DNA of 64,000 bases from Macquaria australasica. Taxonomy: Eukaryota; Chordata; Actinopteri; Centrarchiformes; Percichthyidae. Location: positions 620,001 through 684,000 of the forward strand of contig SEMN01000088.1 in assembly GCA_005408345.1 (NCBI GenBank), in the 5' to 3' direction. Below the pieces are notes generated by a model. It searched no databases. It saw only the letters and a list, made by a program, of their open reading frames with translations, and was not told the DNA's origin. A program made the translations under genes and the position numbers. This document shows, in pieces, positions 1 to 9,483 of the stretch. Within the stretch, counting starts at the first letter, position 1; each line of letters opens with the position of its first letter.

Positions 1-527
1 GGAACTCTGGTGTGTTTGGTTTGGTTTATTTAGGGTGCTGTGAAATCTGTTAATCAAACTCTGGTGTGGGCAATACAACCACGCCAAGATCGCTTGAAAA
101 AGAGGGTTTCGGTCTGCTGCCAAGCAAACTCTGGTGCTCTGTTACGGTTCATTTGTGGTGCGAACACAACCAGGGGATGTTAGTATGTGATTTTAGCATA
201 CTTTCAAAAGCTTAACTATTAAATTTAAATAACCCACATGCTCGATCTATATAATTATGTAAGATCATTTGGTGGTTAAGTCAGAGGTGTGAGCTCCATG
301 TATTTTGGAAGTTCCTCTCTAAAAAGTTAGTGACCGCTGAGGAAATCACGATACAAGATGCCTCTTTATCAGTTTCTACCTGCCCGTCATTGTTTATATC
401 ATATAAGGACCAGTTGCGGTCTCAGCTGATAATGTTCATACTCACCTGTTTTTGTGAATATAGTGAGGACAGATAAATCCATAAAGCACAGAAAAGTGCA
501 TTATGACTTCCACGGGTCCATGATGCT
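1..527. other. 5' flank of the retrotransposon, non-coding
   Basis: No coding region is recognised. The motif AACTCTGGTG occurs three times (near 3, 57 and 126) within the first 140 bases, which suggests the edge of an older, unidentified repeat. The last five bases (ATGCT, 523-527) are the target-site copy used by the LTR element. The sequence resumes after the element at 6761. Confidence 0.5.
523..527. repeat. Target-site duplication, left copy (ATGCT)
   Basis: ATGCT directly precedes the first TGTGA of the 5' LTR and matches 6756-6760 exactly. A 5-bp duplication is usual for Ty3/gypsy integrases. Its perfection fits a recent insertion. Confidence 0.95.
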
Positions 528-1146
528 TGTGATGGCCGCATCTGCAGCCACACAATTAGCAAAAGAGTCAGTAACCCCATGCCCGGTCACATAGTAGGTT
601 AAGTTGGACACATTTTGTTAACCACATTACACATATAGAAACACATAAATGACCACACATAAACTCTTTAGTTCATATAACATACTTAAGGTTTATTTGG
701 CATTTGTTAATATTACATTAGTCTCTTTTGTAGCGCGCACATTTAGTTAACTTTTGTATGTTTAACAATGTTAAGTTATTTTGAGTTGGTTTAATTCTTT
801 TTCTGTTTTACCGGTGCGGGGGGGGGTCCATACTTTTGCTGCTGGAGTCCTCTGGCTAGGATTAGACAAAAGATGGGTCCCAGGAAGCAGTGGCATTAAA
901 TACAGGGAGTGCCAATTAGGACGGTACCAAGTACCCACCACCTGAAGGGGAGATTCGGGTTATTTTAAATAGCCTGTTGTAGATTGAATTTGACTTAGTC
1001 TAGTACTTAAGATTCCTTTGACTTTGTTTAGTATGATGTTTATTTCAGTTGAGAGACTTGCCAGGTTATTGGTTTCTTTTCAGTTAATTAGTATGTTAAG
1101 TGTTTTATGTAATCCCCCGTGTGTGGAAACTGGTTTGATCACCCAG

Positions 1147-1153
1147 TATATAT
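1147..1153 (+). promoter_or_regulatory. Candidate TATA box of the LTR promoter
   Basis: TATATAT lies in a GC-richer stretch of the LTR, about 225 bases before its end and 158 bases before the ATTAAA signal. That spacing suits a U3/R boundary near 1175. No start site can be proven from sequence. Confidence 0.5.
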
Positions 1154-1304
1154 GTTCCCCTGTGTTCTTTGTTTGGTAGGTCAGTTTGAAGTTTGGTTTG
1201 GTTTGACATGTTGTTAAATTCTGTTAATTTATTTTGACTAGTTCTGTTTAGTTGACCTCTTTTATGGGCCCAGAACTATTGTTTATGTTTTGTGACTTGG
1301 TTAA

Positions 1305-1310
1305 ATTAAA
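1305..1310 (+). promoter_or_regulatory. Candidate LTR polyadenylation signal (ATTAAA)
   Basis: ATTAAA is followed by an A run and T/G-rich sequence. The same hexamer sits at 6688-6693 in the 3' LTR, where it would end the genomic transcript. It is the second most common vertebrate signal; I saw no AATAAA in the LTR. Confidence 0.5.
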
Positions 1311-1374
1311 AAAACCCCTTTTGGGAAGAAAATACCTCTGCGTCCTCGTGCCTTCCTGCCCGGTCCCTCACAGT

Positions 1375-1392
1375 TGGTGTCAGAAGTGGGAT
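1375..1392 (+). promoter_or_regulatory. Primer-binding site, tRNA-Leu type
   Basis: TGGTGTCAGAAGTGGGAT begins two bases after the LTR. Its complement ends in TGACACCA, the 3' end of a mature tRNA with CCA added. It fits the 3' end of vertebrate tRNA-Leu(CAA) as I recall it. The site is where minus-strand DNA synthesis would be primed. Confidence 0.85.
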
Positions 1393-1444
1393 CTGCAGGT
1401 GGAGGACGCAGGTTTTTTTCTTCTCCCCTCCAACCTTTTGAACT

Positions 1445-4400
1445 ATGCAGCATGGAGGTCGAGGCAGAAGAGGAAACCGGGCTGAGACCAGAGGAATGGA
1501 GGACCAAACAGGTTATGAAGAGGAATTGGAAGCCAGAACTTCTGTCATGGCGGCAGACACGGAAGGTGAAGACTGCAGGGAGCCGACATTGAAAGATCTG
1601 GCTAGCATTTTTCAGGCCTTCATGGGACAACAGGAGATACGGGAGGTAAACCGGAAGGAAGAGTCTATACGGCAAGAACAGCGCTTTAGGGCTCTACAAC
1701 ATCAGTTTCAGCTGTTGCAGTTGGAAGTGCAGGCCCGTACATCCCCGGTCCCTGAGCCCACTTCAACCGATCCAGACCCCCCAGAGACTCCTGACTTGGG
1801 CAATCACCATCTACAGGCCCAATCCACCTCCCCACCGGAACACTGTTTTACAGCTGATATTCCCTCAGGTCAGTCTCGATTCTCTCATGAGCCTAGACTT
1901 GAAAAGTTGACTAATGAGGATGATATTGAACATTTTATCATTACATTTGAGAGAATTGCAGCAGCCTGTCGATGGCCAAAAGTAGACTGGGTCTTCCGCC
2001 TCATTCCTCTACTGACCGGCAAGGCTAGAGGTGCTTATGTACATATGGACATTGATGAATCACTAGAGTATGAAAAAGTTAAGTCGGCCATATTACAAAA
2101 ATATGACGTTAACCCTGAGACTTACAGGCAAAGATTCCGTTCCCTAGAGGTTGATCCTGGTGAGAGTCCCAAGGAACTCTATGTAAGACTGAAGGAACTG
2201 TATGGGAAATGGATCCAGCCTGAAGGTAAAACAACACAGGAAGTTGGTGAAATGATCATTTTGGAACAATACTTGAGAATGTTGTCCCCTGAGCTCCAGG
2301 TGTGGATAAGAGAACATAACCCAGAATCAGCAGCTAAAGCTGCCACCCTTGCTGATGTGTTTGTGGCTGCGAGGAAGAAGAGCCAGGTCTGGAGCAATAC
2401 GGCCTGGAAGGCTTCTAAAGATGCCCGCAGGCCACCGCTGTCTCAGTACCACCAGAGGTCAGCAACAGGTGTGGGTAAGCCTCTTTCATGGGAGGACCAG
2501 CAACCAAATACTCCATCAAAACCTACTAACAGGATACCTGTTTGTTATCTGTGTGGACAGGAAGGTCACACCAAGCCCAGGTGTCCCAAAAACCCAGCCA
2601 AGCTAACCCAAATGTGTTTTGTTCCACGACAGAAGGCGGACCTGGGACCTGTGAGCAAGTCATCAATAAAAATCACCACAGTAAAGATAAATGGGGAAAA
2701 AGTCAGAGCATTAGTAGACACTGGCAGTACCCAGACTCTGGTGCATAGACAGTATGTACCAAGCAATACCATCTGCACCTTGGAAACCATTCCCATCTGC
2801 TGTGTACACGGGGATGAGAAACATTACCCCACTGCTGATCTTTACATTGAAGTGCAAGGGCAGCCCTATCTGCTAAACGTTGGGGTTGCGGATAGGTTGC
2901 CATTTGCAGTAGTTTTGGGTGAGGATTTGCCAGTCTTATATGATTTGTTAAAACCATCTAAAACATGTAATGTTGTTGTGACAAGGGCCCAAGCTAAATG
3001 TGCAGAGGAGTATCCCTCACCTCTCAGTGCCTTGCCGTTCTATGATGCGGAACTAGAAACACAATCCGGAAAGTGCCGGAAGCCCCGTAGTCAGAGAAGG
3101 CAGGAGAAATTTAAACACACTGTGGTAAAACCACCTGTTGAGGCTGCTCCGGATGTGCCCTTAGATTTTCAGATCCCCACCAACATAATTCAAATGCAAC
3201 AGAACGATCCAACCTTGTCCGCCCTTTTGTTGAGAGCTAGGGAGAAGGAGCTTGAGGATGAGCCTGACAATAGGCTAGAGGGGTATTTTCTACAGGGTGG
3301 CATTCTTTATCGTCAGCAGGAGCAGGTTAAGCAGTTAGTGGTCCCTCAAGCAGCCCGAGATATAATACTCTCCTTGGGCCACTCTATCCCCTGGGCTGGC
3401 CACCTAGGGAAACACAAGACCACTGCCCGCATTAAGCGTCATTTTCATTGGCCTGGCTTGCGTTCCGATGTAGCACAGTTTTGTAGGAGTTGCCCTCAGT
3501 GTCAAAAGGCATCCATTAAAGGCCCTGCTAGAGCTCCACTCCAGCCTCTTCCAATCATTGGCACCCCCTTTGAACGGTTGGGAATGGACATTGTTGGTCC
3601 TGTGGAAAGAAGCAAAGCAGGAAATCGCTACATGTTGGTCATTACCGACTATGCTACTAGATATCCAGAAGTTTTTCCAGTAAAGACTGTAAAGGCGAAC
3701 ACAGTGGCCTTTGCCTTGATCCAGTTCTTTTCAAGGGTTGGTTTCCCCCGGGAGATTCTAACTGATCAAGGTACTAACTTCATGTCTACACTGTTGAAAC
3801 AGGTGTACAAGTTGCTGGGCATCAGGAGTGTACGAACCACCCCATACCACCCTCAGACAGATGGACTGACGGAGCGGTTCAACCAGACTCTCAAACAGAT
3901 GCTCCGTAAGTTTGTCAGTGACACTGGGTCTGACTGGGATCAGTGGCTTCCCTATCTTCTTTTTGCCTACCGGGAGGTACCTCAGGCCTCCACTGGTTTT
4001 TCACCCTTTGAGCTTCTTTATGGCCATGAGGTGAGGGGTCCTCTGACCTTATTAAGAGAAGCTTGGGAGGGGGATCAAGGGAGAGGGGAACCTGTTGATG
4101 TCATATCCTATGTTATGCAGATGAGAGAGAAGCTGCAGAAGATGAGCGACCTGGCTCAAACGCATATGGCGGAGGCCCAACAACTCCAGAAGACCTGGTA
4201 TGACCGGTCAGCCCGGATGAGGAGTTTTGGCCCGGGTCAAAAAGTGTTGGTGATGTTACCAACTAGTGACAGCAAACTTCTGGCAAGGTGGCAAGGACCA
4301 TTTGAGGTGCAGAAGAAGTTGGGACCTACCACCTATCAGGTTGCTGCTCCAGGGCGCCGGCGATCCAGCCGGGTGTTGCATGTTAACCTCCTCAAGGAGT

Positions 4401-5977
4401 GGGTCCCACGAGCTGAGAAAGCAGAGGTGTTGCTTATCCGGAGTGTGGAAGAGGATGAGGAAGTGGACGACCAGTACATGCCTGCACCAGCACACCCTGA
4501 CCTGGATATAAGCCATCTCTCTGAAGAACAGCAGTCTCAGGTAAAACCTTTAATTGATCCAGACATATTTCAAGGATACCCAGGCCGCACAAATCTGGTA
4601 GAGCATGATATTGGGTTAAAAGCGGATGCAACAATAAGACGTATGAGTTACAGGATCCCGGAGCGCCTCCTGGTGGTATTGAAGAAGGAGGTGGACCTTA
4701 TGTTGTCTCTGGGAATCATCCAAGCTTCAAAGAGTGAGTGGTGTAACCCAGTGGTTTTGGTCCCTAAGAAGGATGGAACAATCAGATTTTGCATTGATTT
4801 CCGGTACCTGAATTCTGTTTCCAAGTTTGACTCATATCCCACACCACGAATTGATGATCTTATTGAGCGCCTGGGGAAGGCAAAACATCTAACCACCATT
4901 GACCTTTGTAAGGGTTATTGGCAGGTGCCTCTCACACAGCGGTCCCGGGAGCTGACGGCTTTTCGTACACCTTGGGGCCTGTTCGAGTTCACCGTCTTGC
5001 CATTTGGTCTGCATGGAGCCCCTGCAACCTTCCAAAGATTGATGGATCAGGTACTTGGTGGACTTTCTGACTTTGCTTGTGCATACCTGGATGACATTGT
5101 CATTTACAGCGCCACCTGGGAAGAGCATGTGGAACACCTGAAGGAGGTTCTGGGCCGCTTGCAGTCCGCGGGTCTCACCATCAATCCAGCAAAGTGTGTC
5201 CTGGCCACGACGGAAACGCAGTACCTCGGTTTCACCATTGGAGGTGGGATAGTAAAACCACAAGTACATAAGGTTCATGCCATCGAATCCTGTCCCCTCC
5301 CACAGACCAGGAAACAGCTCCGTTCCTTTCTTGGGATGGCTGGCTTCTACCATCGATTTATACCGAACTTTTCTGCCAGGGCTGCTACCCTGACAGACAG
5401 GACTGGCTCGCGGTGTCCCAACCAGGTTCAGTGGACAACGGAGGCTGTGGCAGCTTTCCGAGATATTCAGCAAGCACTGGGTAAGGGACCAGTTTTACAG
5501 AGTCCAGACTTTGACAAAGACTTTATTGTACAAACTGATGCTTCTGAGAGGGGTCTTGGGGCTGTGCTTCTGCAGGGACCACCAGAGGACCAATACCCGG
5601 TGGCCTATATTAGCCGCAAGTTGTTCCCCAGGGAGGTACGCTATGCAACAGTGGAGAAAGAGGCCTTGGCCGTCAAGTGGGCCCTCGACTCCTTCAAGTA
5701 CTACCTCCTGGGGAGGGAGTTCATCCTGCAGACGGACCATAAGGCACTACAATGGCTGGAGAAAATGAAGGATACCAACGGGAGGATTACCCGGTGGTAT
5801 ATGGCTATGCAGCCATACCGGTTCAAGGTTCATCACATCGCTGGGAAAGACAATACCACTGCTGACTACCTTTCTCGCTGCCCTAGTGAGGAGTTCGAAG
5901 GGGGGAGGCGTGTGATGGCCGCATCTGCAGCCACACAATTAGCAAAAGAGTCAGTAACCCCATGCCCGGTCACATAG
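1445..5977 (+). CDS. Gag-Pol polyprotein, order Gag-PR-INT-RT-RNase H
   Basis: This single 1510-residue frame has no stop or frameshift. Gag comes first: a capsid-like region with a SCAN-like segment at about residues 227-307, then one CCHC zinc knuckle (C367, C370, H375, C380). A retropepsin follows, with DTGS at 425-428. Integrase is next, with its HHCC finger near H653-C686, catalytic D715, D774 and E810 (D,D-35-E), and a GPF module at 951-953. Only after this come RT (D1153 and YLDD at 1214-1217) and RNase H (D1365, E1406, D1431, D1474). Ty3/gypsy elements normally place integrase last, so this order marks a Gmr1-like element. The frame runs across the polypurine tract, and its last 21 residues are encoded in the 3' LTR. 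M1 is the first start downstream of the primer site; M18 (1496) has a good context and is an alternative. Gag and Pol are fused, so their ratio must depend on proteolysis or another unseen control. Confidence 0.96.
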   Translation: MQHGGRGRRGNRAETRGMEDQTGYEEELEARTSVMAADTEGEDCREPTLKDLASIFQAFMGQQEIREVNRKEESIRQEQRFRALQHQFQLLQLEVQARTSPVPEPTSTDPDPPETPDLGNHHLQAQSTSPPEHCFTADIPSGQSRFSHEPRLEKLTNEDDIEHFIITFERIAAACRWPKVDWVFRLIPLLTGKARGAYVHMDIDESLEYEKVKSAILQKYDVNPETYRQRFRSLEVDPGESPKELYVRLKELYGKWIQPEGKTTQEVGEMIILEQYLRMLSPELQVWIREHNPESAAKAATLADVFVAARKKSQVWSNTAWKASKDARRPPLSQYHQRSATGVGKPLSWEDQQPNTPSKPTNRIPVCYLCGQEGHTKPRCPKNPAKLTQMCFVPRQKADLGPVSKSSIKITTVKINGEKVRALVDTGSTQTLVHRQYVPSNTICTLETIPICCVHGDEKHYPTADLYIEVQGQPYLLNVGVADRLPFAVVLGEDLPVLYDLLKPSKTCNVVVTRAQAKCAEEYPSPLSALPFYDAELETQSGKCRKPRSQRRQEKFKHTVVKPPVEAAPDVPLDFQIPTNIIQMQQNDPTLSALLLRAREKELEDEPDNRLEGYFLQGGILYRQQEQVKQLVVPQAARDIILSLGHSIPWAGHLGKHKTTARIKRHFHWPGLRSDVAQFCRSCPQCQKASIKGPARAPLQPLPIIGTPFERLGMDIVGPVERSKAGNRYMLVITDYATRYPEVFPVKTVKANTVAFALIQFFSRVGFPREILTDQGTNFMSTLLKQVYKLLGIRSVRTTPYHPQTDGLTERFNQTLKQMLRKFVSDTGSDWDQWLPYLLFAYREVPQASTGFSPFELLYGHEVRGPLTLLREAWEGDQGRGEPVDVISYVMQMREKLQKMSDLAQTHMAEAQQLQKTWYDRSARMRSFGPGQKVLVMLPTSDSKLLARWQGPFEVQKKLGPTTYQVAAPGRRRSSRVLHVNLLKEWVPRAEKAEVLLIRSVEEDEEVDDQYMPAPAHPDLDISHLSEEQQSQVKPLIDPDIFQGYPGRTNLVEHDIGLKADATIRRMSYRIPERLLVVLKKEVDLMLSLGIIQASKSEWCNPVVLVPKKDGTIRFCIDFRYLNSVSKFDSYPTPRIDDLIERLGKAKHLTTIDLCKGYWQVPLTQRSRELTAFRTPWGLFEFTVLPFGLHGAPATFQRLMDQVLGGLSDFACAYLDDIVIYSATWEEHVEHLKEVLGRLQSAGLTINPAKCVLATTETQYLGFTIGGGIVKPQVHKVHAIESCPLPQTRKQLRSFLGMAGFYHRFIPNFSARAATLTDRTGSRCPNQVQWTTEAVAAFRDIQQALGKGPVLQSPDFDKDFIVQTDASERGLGAVLLQGPPEDQYPVAYISRKLFPREVRYATVEKEALAVKWALDSFKYYLLGREFILQTDHKALQWLEKMKDTNGRITRWYMAMQPYRFKVHHIAGKDNTTADYLSRCPSEEFEGGRRVMAASAATQLAKESVTPCPVT
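2123..2365 (+). other. SCAN-like segment of the Gag capsid
   Basis: Residues ~227-307 carry the SCAN pattern: an RxRFR start, a P-x-E-L-x-x-RL-x-EL helix, KW-x-x-PE, T-x-E-x-x-E-x-x-x-LEQ-x-L, then LQ-x-W-x-RE-x-x-PES and A-x-x-L. SCAN domains are dimerisation modules of vertebrate zinc-finger factors and have been proposed to derive from the capsid of a Gmr1-like gypsy element. Here the segment sits in an intact Gag, upstream of the zinc knuckle. Confidence 0.85.
5897..5910 (+). promoter_or_regulatory. Polypurine tract for plus-strand priming
   Basis: A G-rich purine run, broken by a single C, directly abuts the 3' LTR start at 5911, the required position for a plus-strand primer. It lies inside the pol reading frame, encoding a Glu-Gly-Gly-Arg-Arg stretch, so the RNA element and the protein share bases. 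Confidence 0.8.
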
Positions 5978-6755
5978 TAGGTTAAGTTGGACACATTTTG
6001 TTAACCACATTACACATATAGAAACACATAAATGACCACACATAAACTCTTTAGTTCATATAACATACTTAAGGTTTATTTGGCATTTGTTAATATTACA
6101 TTAGTCTCTTTTGTCGCGCGCACATTTAGTTAACTTTTGTATGTTTAACAATGTTAAGTTATTTTGAGTTGGTTTAATTCTTTTTCTGTTTTACCGGTGC
6201 TGGGGGGGGTCCATACTTTTGCTGCTGGAGTCCTCTGGCTAGGATTAGACAAAAGATGGGTCCCAGGAAGCAGTGGCATTAAATACAGGGAGTGCCAATT
6301 AGGACGGTACCAAGTACCCACCACCTGAAGGGGAGATTCGGGTTATTTTAAATAGCCTGTTGTAGATTGAATTTGACTTAGTCTAGTACTTAAGATTCCT
6401 TTGACTTTGTTTAGTATGATGTTTATTTCAGTTGAGAGACTTGCCAGGTTATTGGTTTCTTTTCAGTTAATTAGTATGTTAAGTGTTTTATGTAATCCCC
6501 CGTGTGTGGAAACTGGTTTGATCACCCAGTATATATGTTCCCCTGTGTTCTTTGTTTGGTAGGTCAGTTTGAAGTTTGGTTTGGTTTGACATGTTGTTAA
6601 ATTCTGTTAATTTATTTTGACTAGTTCTGTTTAGTTGACCTCTTTTATGGGCCCAGAACTATTGTTTATGTTTTGTGACTTGGTTAAATTAAAAAAACCC
6701 CTTTTGGGAAGAAAATACCTCTGCGTCCTCGTGCCTTCCTGCCCGGTCCCTCACA
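5911..6755 (+). repeat. 3' long terminal repeat
   Basis: This 845-bp copy matches 528-1372 with two substitutions (C at 6115, T at 6201) and no indels. The gag-pol frame ends within it at 5977. The candidate polyadenylation signal is at 6688-6693. Confidence 0.96.
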
Positions 6756-6760
6756 ATGCT
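6756..6760. repeat. Target-site duplication, right copy (ATGCT)
   Basis: ATGCT directly follows the terminal TCACA of the 3' LTR and is identical to 523-527. Together they fix the element boundaries at 528 and 6755. Confidence 0.95.
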
Positions 6761-8094
6761 AATAACCCAAACTGTCCAAAGAATGTTTACATCTCTTAGT
6801 TTTTTCTAAAAAGTGAATGTCACAACAAAACAGCCCAGAATTAAGAGGTAACAACCAACTAAATTGAACTACGGGTGTGAAAGTCTTCTAAAAGAAAAAG
6901 ATATCTCAACCTCTTGTCATAAAAATGCATTCATATCAAGGCATATACATGTGTTTGCAGATATGATTTCAGGCAGACCTCTAGTGGATTTTGTGGTATG
7001 GCAAGCACATAACCCTATGATTATCATAATTGGCAGCATTTTTCAAATCGTAATTAAATCTATTCTTTCTGAAAACTGTCAGTTAAGTCTGGGCCCTTAC
7101 CCAGCCACTTTACTCAATAGTCAAATGGGTCATCTGACAGTTTTCTGCTGCCATTAAAACTAAAGTTATTTCCCTTGTGTCTAGTTTCAAGCACACTCAT
7201 GGCCATCACGGGTGAGCTAGATTACAGGTTTCAGGAAAGAATGTCGGCACAAGTCGCGTTTCTTCCATCTAACTGTCTCTGCTGCTGGCACATGTTGGCT
7301 TGTGAGACAGAAATTTGTTGCTGCATTTCAAGGACAGTGCTGCATCAGGAGACGTCTGTGGGAAAGGGAGAAAGTGAGATCGCTGGCAGGTAGCTCTCCA
7401 AGGGGCAAGCAATGGATGTCCCGACTCTCGCAAATAAGCCCCTTCAGACTGGGAGAGTTGAGGACTGTTGGGCTGTTGAGATCTCACATTTACATTTGTT
7501 CAGGCTGTTGACAGAGGTTTGTGGAAAACAGATAGGGTAATGTTGAGAACAAGAGGAAGCACATCTTCAGACTAGTTGGTTATTATACTGTCATTCTTCA
7601 TGGCCCTGGTCAATAAGTCAGATGGTAAGTCAAACATAAAGCCTAGCCTCAGCTCATGTGTAAGTATCTGCTAATAATGTTGACAGGTTTAAAAGAAAAG
7701 TGTTGGAGAAAAAAGATGTTGAAAAGACCCATCACATTTTGTGCTTCGCCTATAAGCATTAGAATCTATGACCTATTTAAACCTTTTCTGTGTGTGTGGC
7801 ATGGAGGGGGCTACCACTGCATTTCATTGTGCTATCCTGTATTGTATAATGGCAACAAAGCTGAACCTTGGACCTTGAACCAAATGACATAGGAACCGGC
7901 TCACAGAACAGTCTTTTAACCAAACAATTGCCAATATCATGGCAAACCTATTACAAACATTACTTTTTTCCCCATGACTTATTCTTAAAGACTTTCATTC
8001 TTGAGGATGTACAAACGCTAACATCATATGACACCAAAATCTGCATAAAACCCTTATAAGATTATTTGGATATCTCCTTAAGGATAATTCAAAC
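6756..8094. other. Non-coding DNA, nothing recognised
   Basis: This is AT-rich sequence with only short, compositionally unremarkable open frames on both strands. I see no splice-flanked coding segment, RNA gene or clear repeat. Confidence 0.5.
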
Positions 8095-8690
8095 TCCAGC
8101 TCATGCAGATTATACAAAAAGTTTTCCAAATTAAATGACAAAATATGTAGTTTGTAAATGCCCTCCAGAACGATACATATAAGCATTTTCTGACGCCCCT
8201 ATTGGCAGGACAACATAATTTCAGTGCCTTCCAACACCTTTACAAATCACTGTTGGACAGCCTTTGTTAGGGTTAGGAAAAGAGAATGGTTTGGGTTACA
8301 ATAAGTACTTTCCTAAGGTTACAAAGACATCTTGATTTGGGTTAAAATTACAAATTTGTTAGGTTTAGGGGACCTTTGTCATCATGGTTACAATAATAAC
8401 CACTTGGTTAAAGTTAGGGAAATGGTTAAAATAAACCAACATTGACTATAGGTAGGAAATGGGAAATGAATAGTGGTCTCCTGTGTTACAGTCCAAAGTT
8501 TTGTTGACCCATCCATCCACCCCGACCTCCTCCCTCTGTGGACTTTGTGGCTCCATAATATCGTCACCCGACTTCCTCCTTTGCTCTCGACAGACAGGAG
8601 TCATAATTACTGTGGCCGCTAGATGGTTTTGTCGCTTGAGCGTAAACGGATTTCATTTTTAGGCGTCTGCTGAAACAACTGTTGCTGTTG
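8095..8690 (+). repeat. Dispersed teleost repeat with GGTTAGGG-like blocks, copy 1
   Basis: The copy contains a block with TTTCCAAATTAAA, a block with GGCAGGACAACATAATTTC, and several GGTTAGG/GGTTTGGGTT phrases around TCATCATGGT. The first two blocks recur at 23415-23620 and the later blocks at 45835-46170, in the same order and orientation. It is the fullest copy in the window. I cannot name the family; it looks like a non-coding element or an old TE fragment. Confidence 0.7.
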
Positions 8691-9439
8691 TTTTTTGTTT
8701 TGATTTGTTTTGGGGGGGTTTGTGATGCCAACTATCGGTTTCCAGCAATGATGAATAGCTTCTACTCCATAAAAAGACAAACAAAAAATTTTTTGTATGG
8801 CCAAGACCCTTACAACTTACAGTATGTTAATCATCACTGAGAACTATTCATGACTTACAGTAATTATCACTTTAAATAAAGTGTTTGTTAAAAACAGTGT
8901 TGATCATTCACAGTTTCTTTTTTTTTACTCTGCCGTGGTTAGGTGCGGCCATTTTATTGGCTTAACAGATGGTGTGATACAGTATATAGGCACACCATCA
9001 TGCTGTCGTTAGCTCGTTAAGTGGCCAAGTCTTATAAGTAGTATAGTCAGTATAACATCTACCAAGACACCTATCAGCTCTCAACTGATAAAAATGCAAA
9101 ACATCCAAAAGGACAAATGGAGTGGCTCCTCATCTCTGCTGAAATCTCAACCAGCTTTATTTGTGTGTGGTGGCACTTTCAGACAGTCGCTGCCTTGCCG
9201 TGACTGCAAACAGAAGCCTCCCCAAATGGCCTTGACTGTCATTTCATGCTTTGCCAGTTGAATGGGGTGATTGGTACAATGTGTTTGCACACCAAACTCG
9301 CTGCATTGTCCAAAGCTGCCAAACAAATTGAACTGGGGATGTAGCAAATGTATCCATCAGAACAGCTCTCTATTTTAGCCTCGAGCCATGGCTGATTGAT
9401 AGCTTTGATAGCTGCAGAAGCAGGAGTTTTATTTTTTTA

Positions 9440-9441
<2 letters not shown>

Positions 9442-9481
<40 letters not shown>
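9442..9481. repeat. (TG)n microsatellite
   Basis: About twenty uninterrupted TG units, probably length-polymorphic. A related interrupted GT tract follows near 9656-9680. Confidence 0.95.

Positions 9482-9483
<2 letters not shown>

Larger units (their letters stand above)
528..1372 (+). repeat. 5' long terminal repeat
   Basis: This 845-bp LTR has 5-bp inverted ends (TGTGA/TCACA). It matches 5911-6755 at all but two positions. It should hold the promoter (TATATAT at 1147-1153) and a polyadenylation signal (ATTAAA at 1305-1310), so the R region would lie between roughly 1175 and 1335 (inference). Its first ~67 bases correspond to the tail of the pol reading frame found in the 3' LTR. Confidence 0.96.
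528..6755 (+). mobile_element. Complete Gmr1-like Ty3/gypsy LTR retrotransposon
   Basis: The element is 6228 bp. It has two 845-bp LTRs that begin TGTGA and end TCACA, a 5-bp ATGCT duplication on both sides, a primer-binding site, a polypurine tract and one unbroken gag-pol frame. RT, RNase H and integrase are of Ty3/gypsy type, but integrase lies before RT, the order that defines the Gmr1-like group described from cod and other deuterostomes. The LTRs differ at only two positions (732 A versus 6115 C; 818 G versus 6201 T), so the insertion is recent. All catalytic motifs I checked are present, and no env gene is seen. Every part needed for retrotransposition appears intact; activity itself is inference. 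Confidence 0.97.

Noticed and set aside
1252..1592. Small open frames in the LTR and leader
   Set aside because: They overlap the LTR end, primer site and the start of gag-pol in other frames and have no recognised product.
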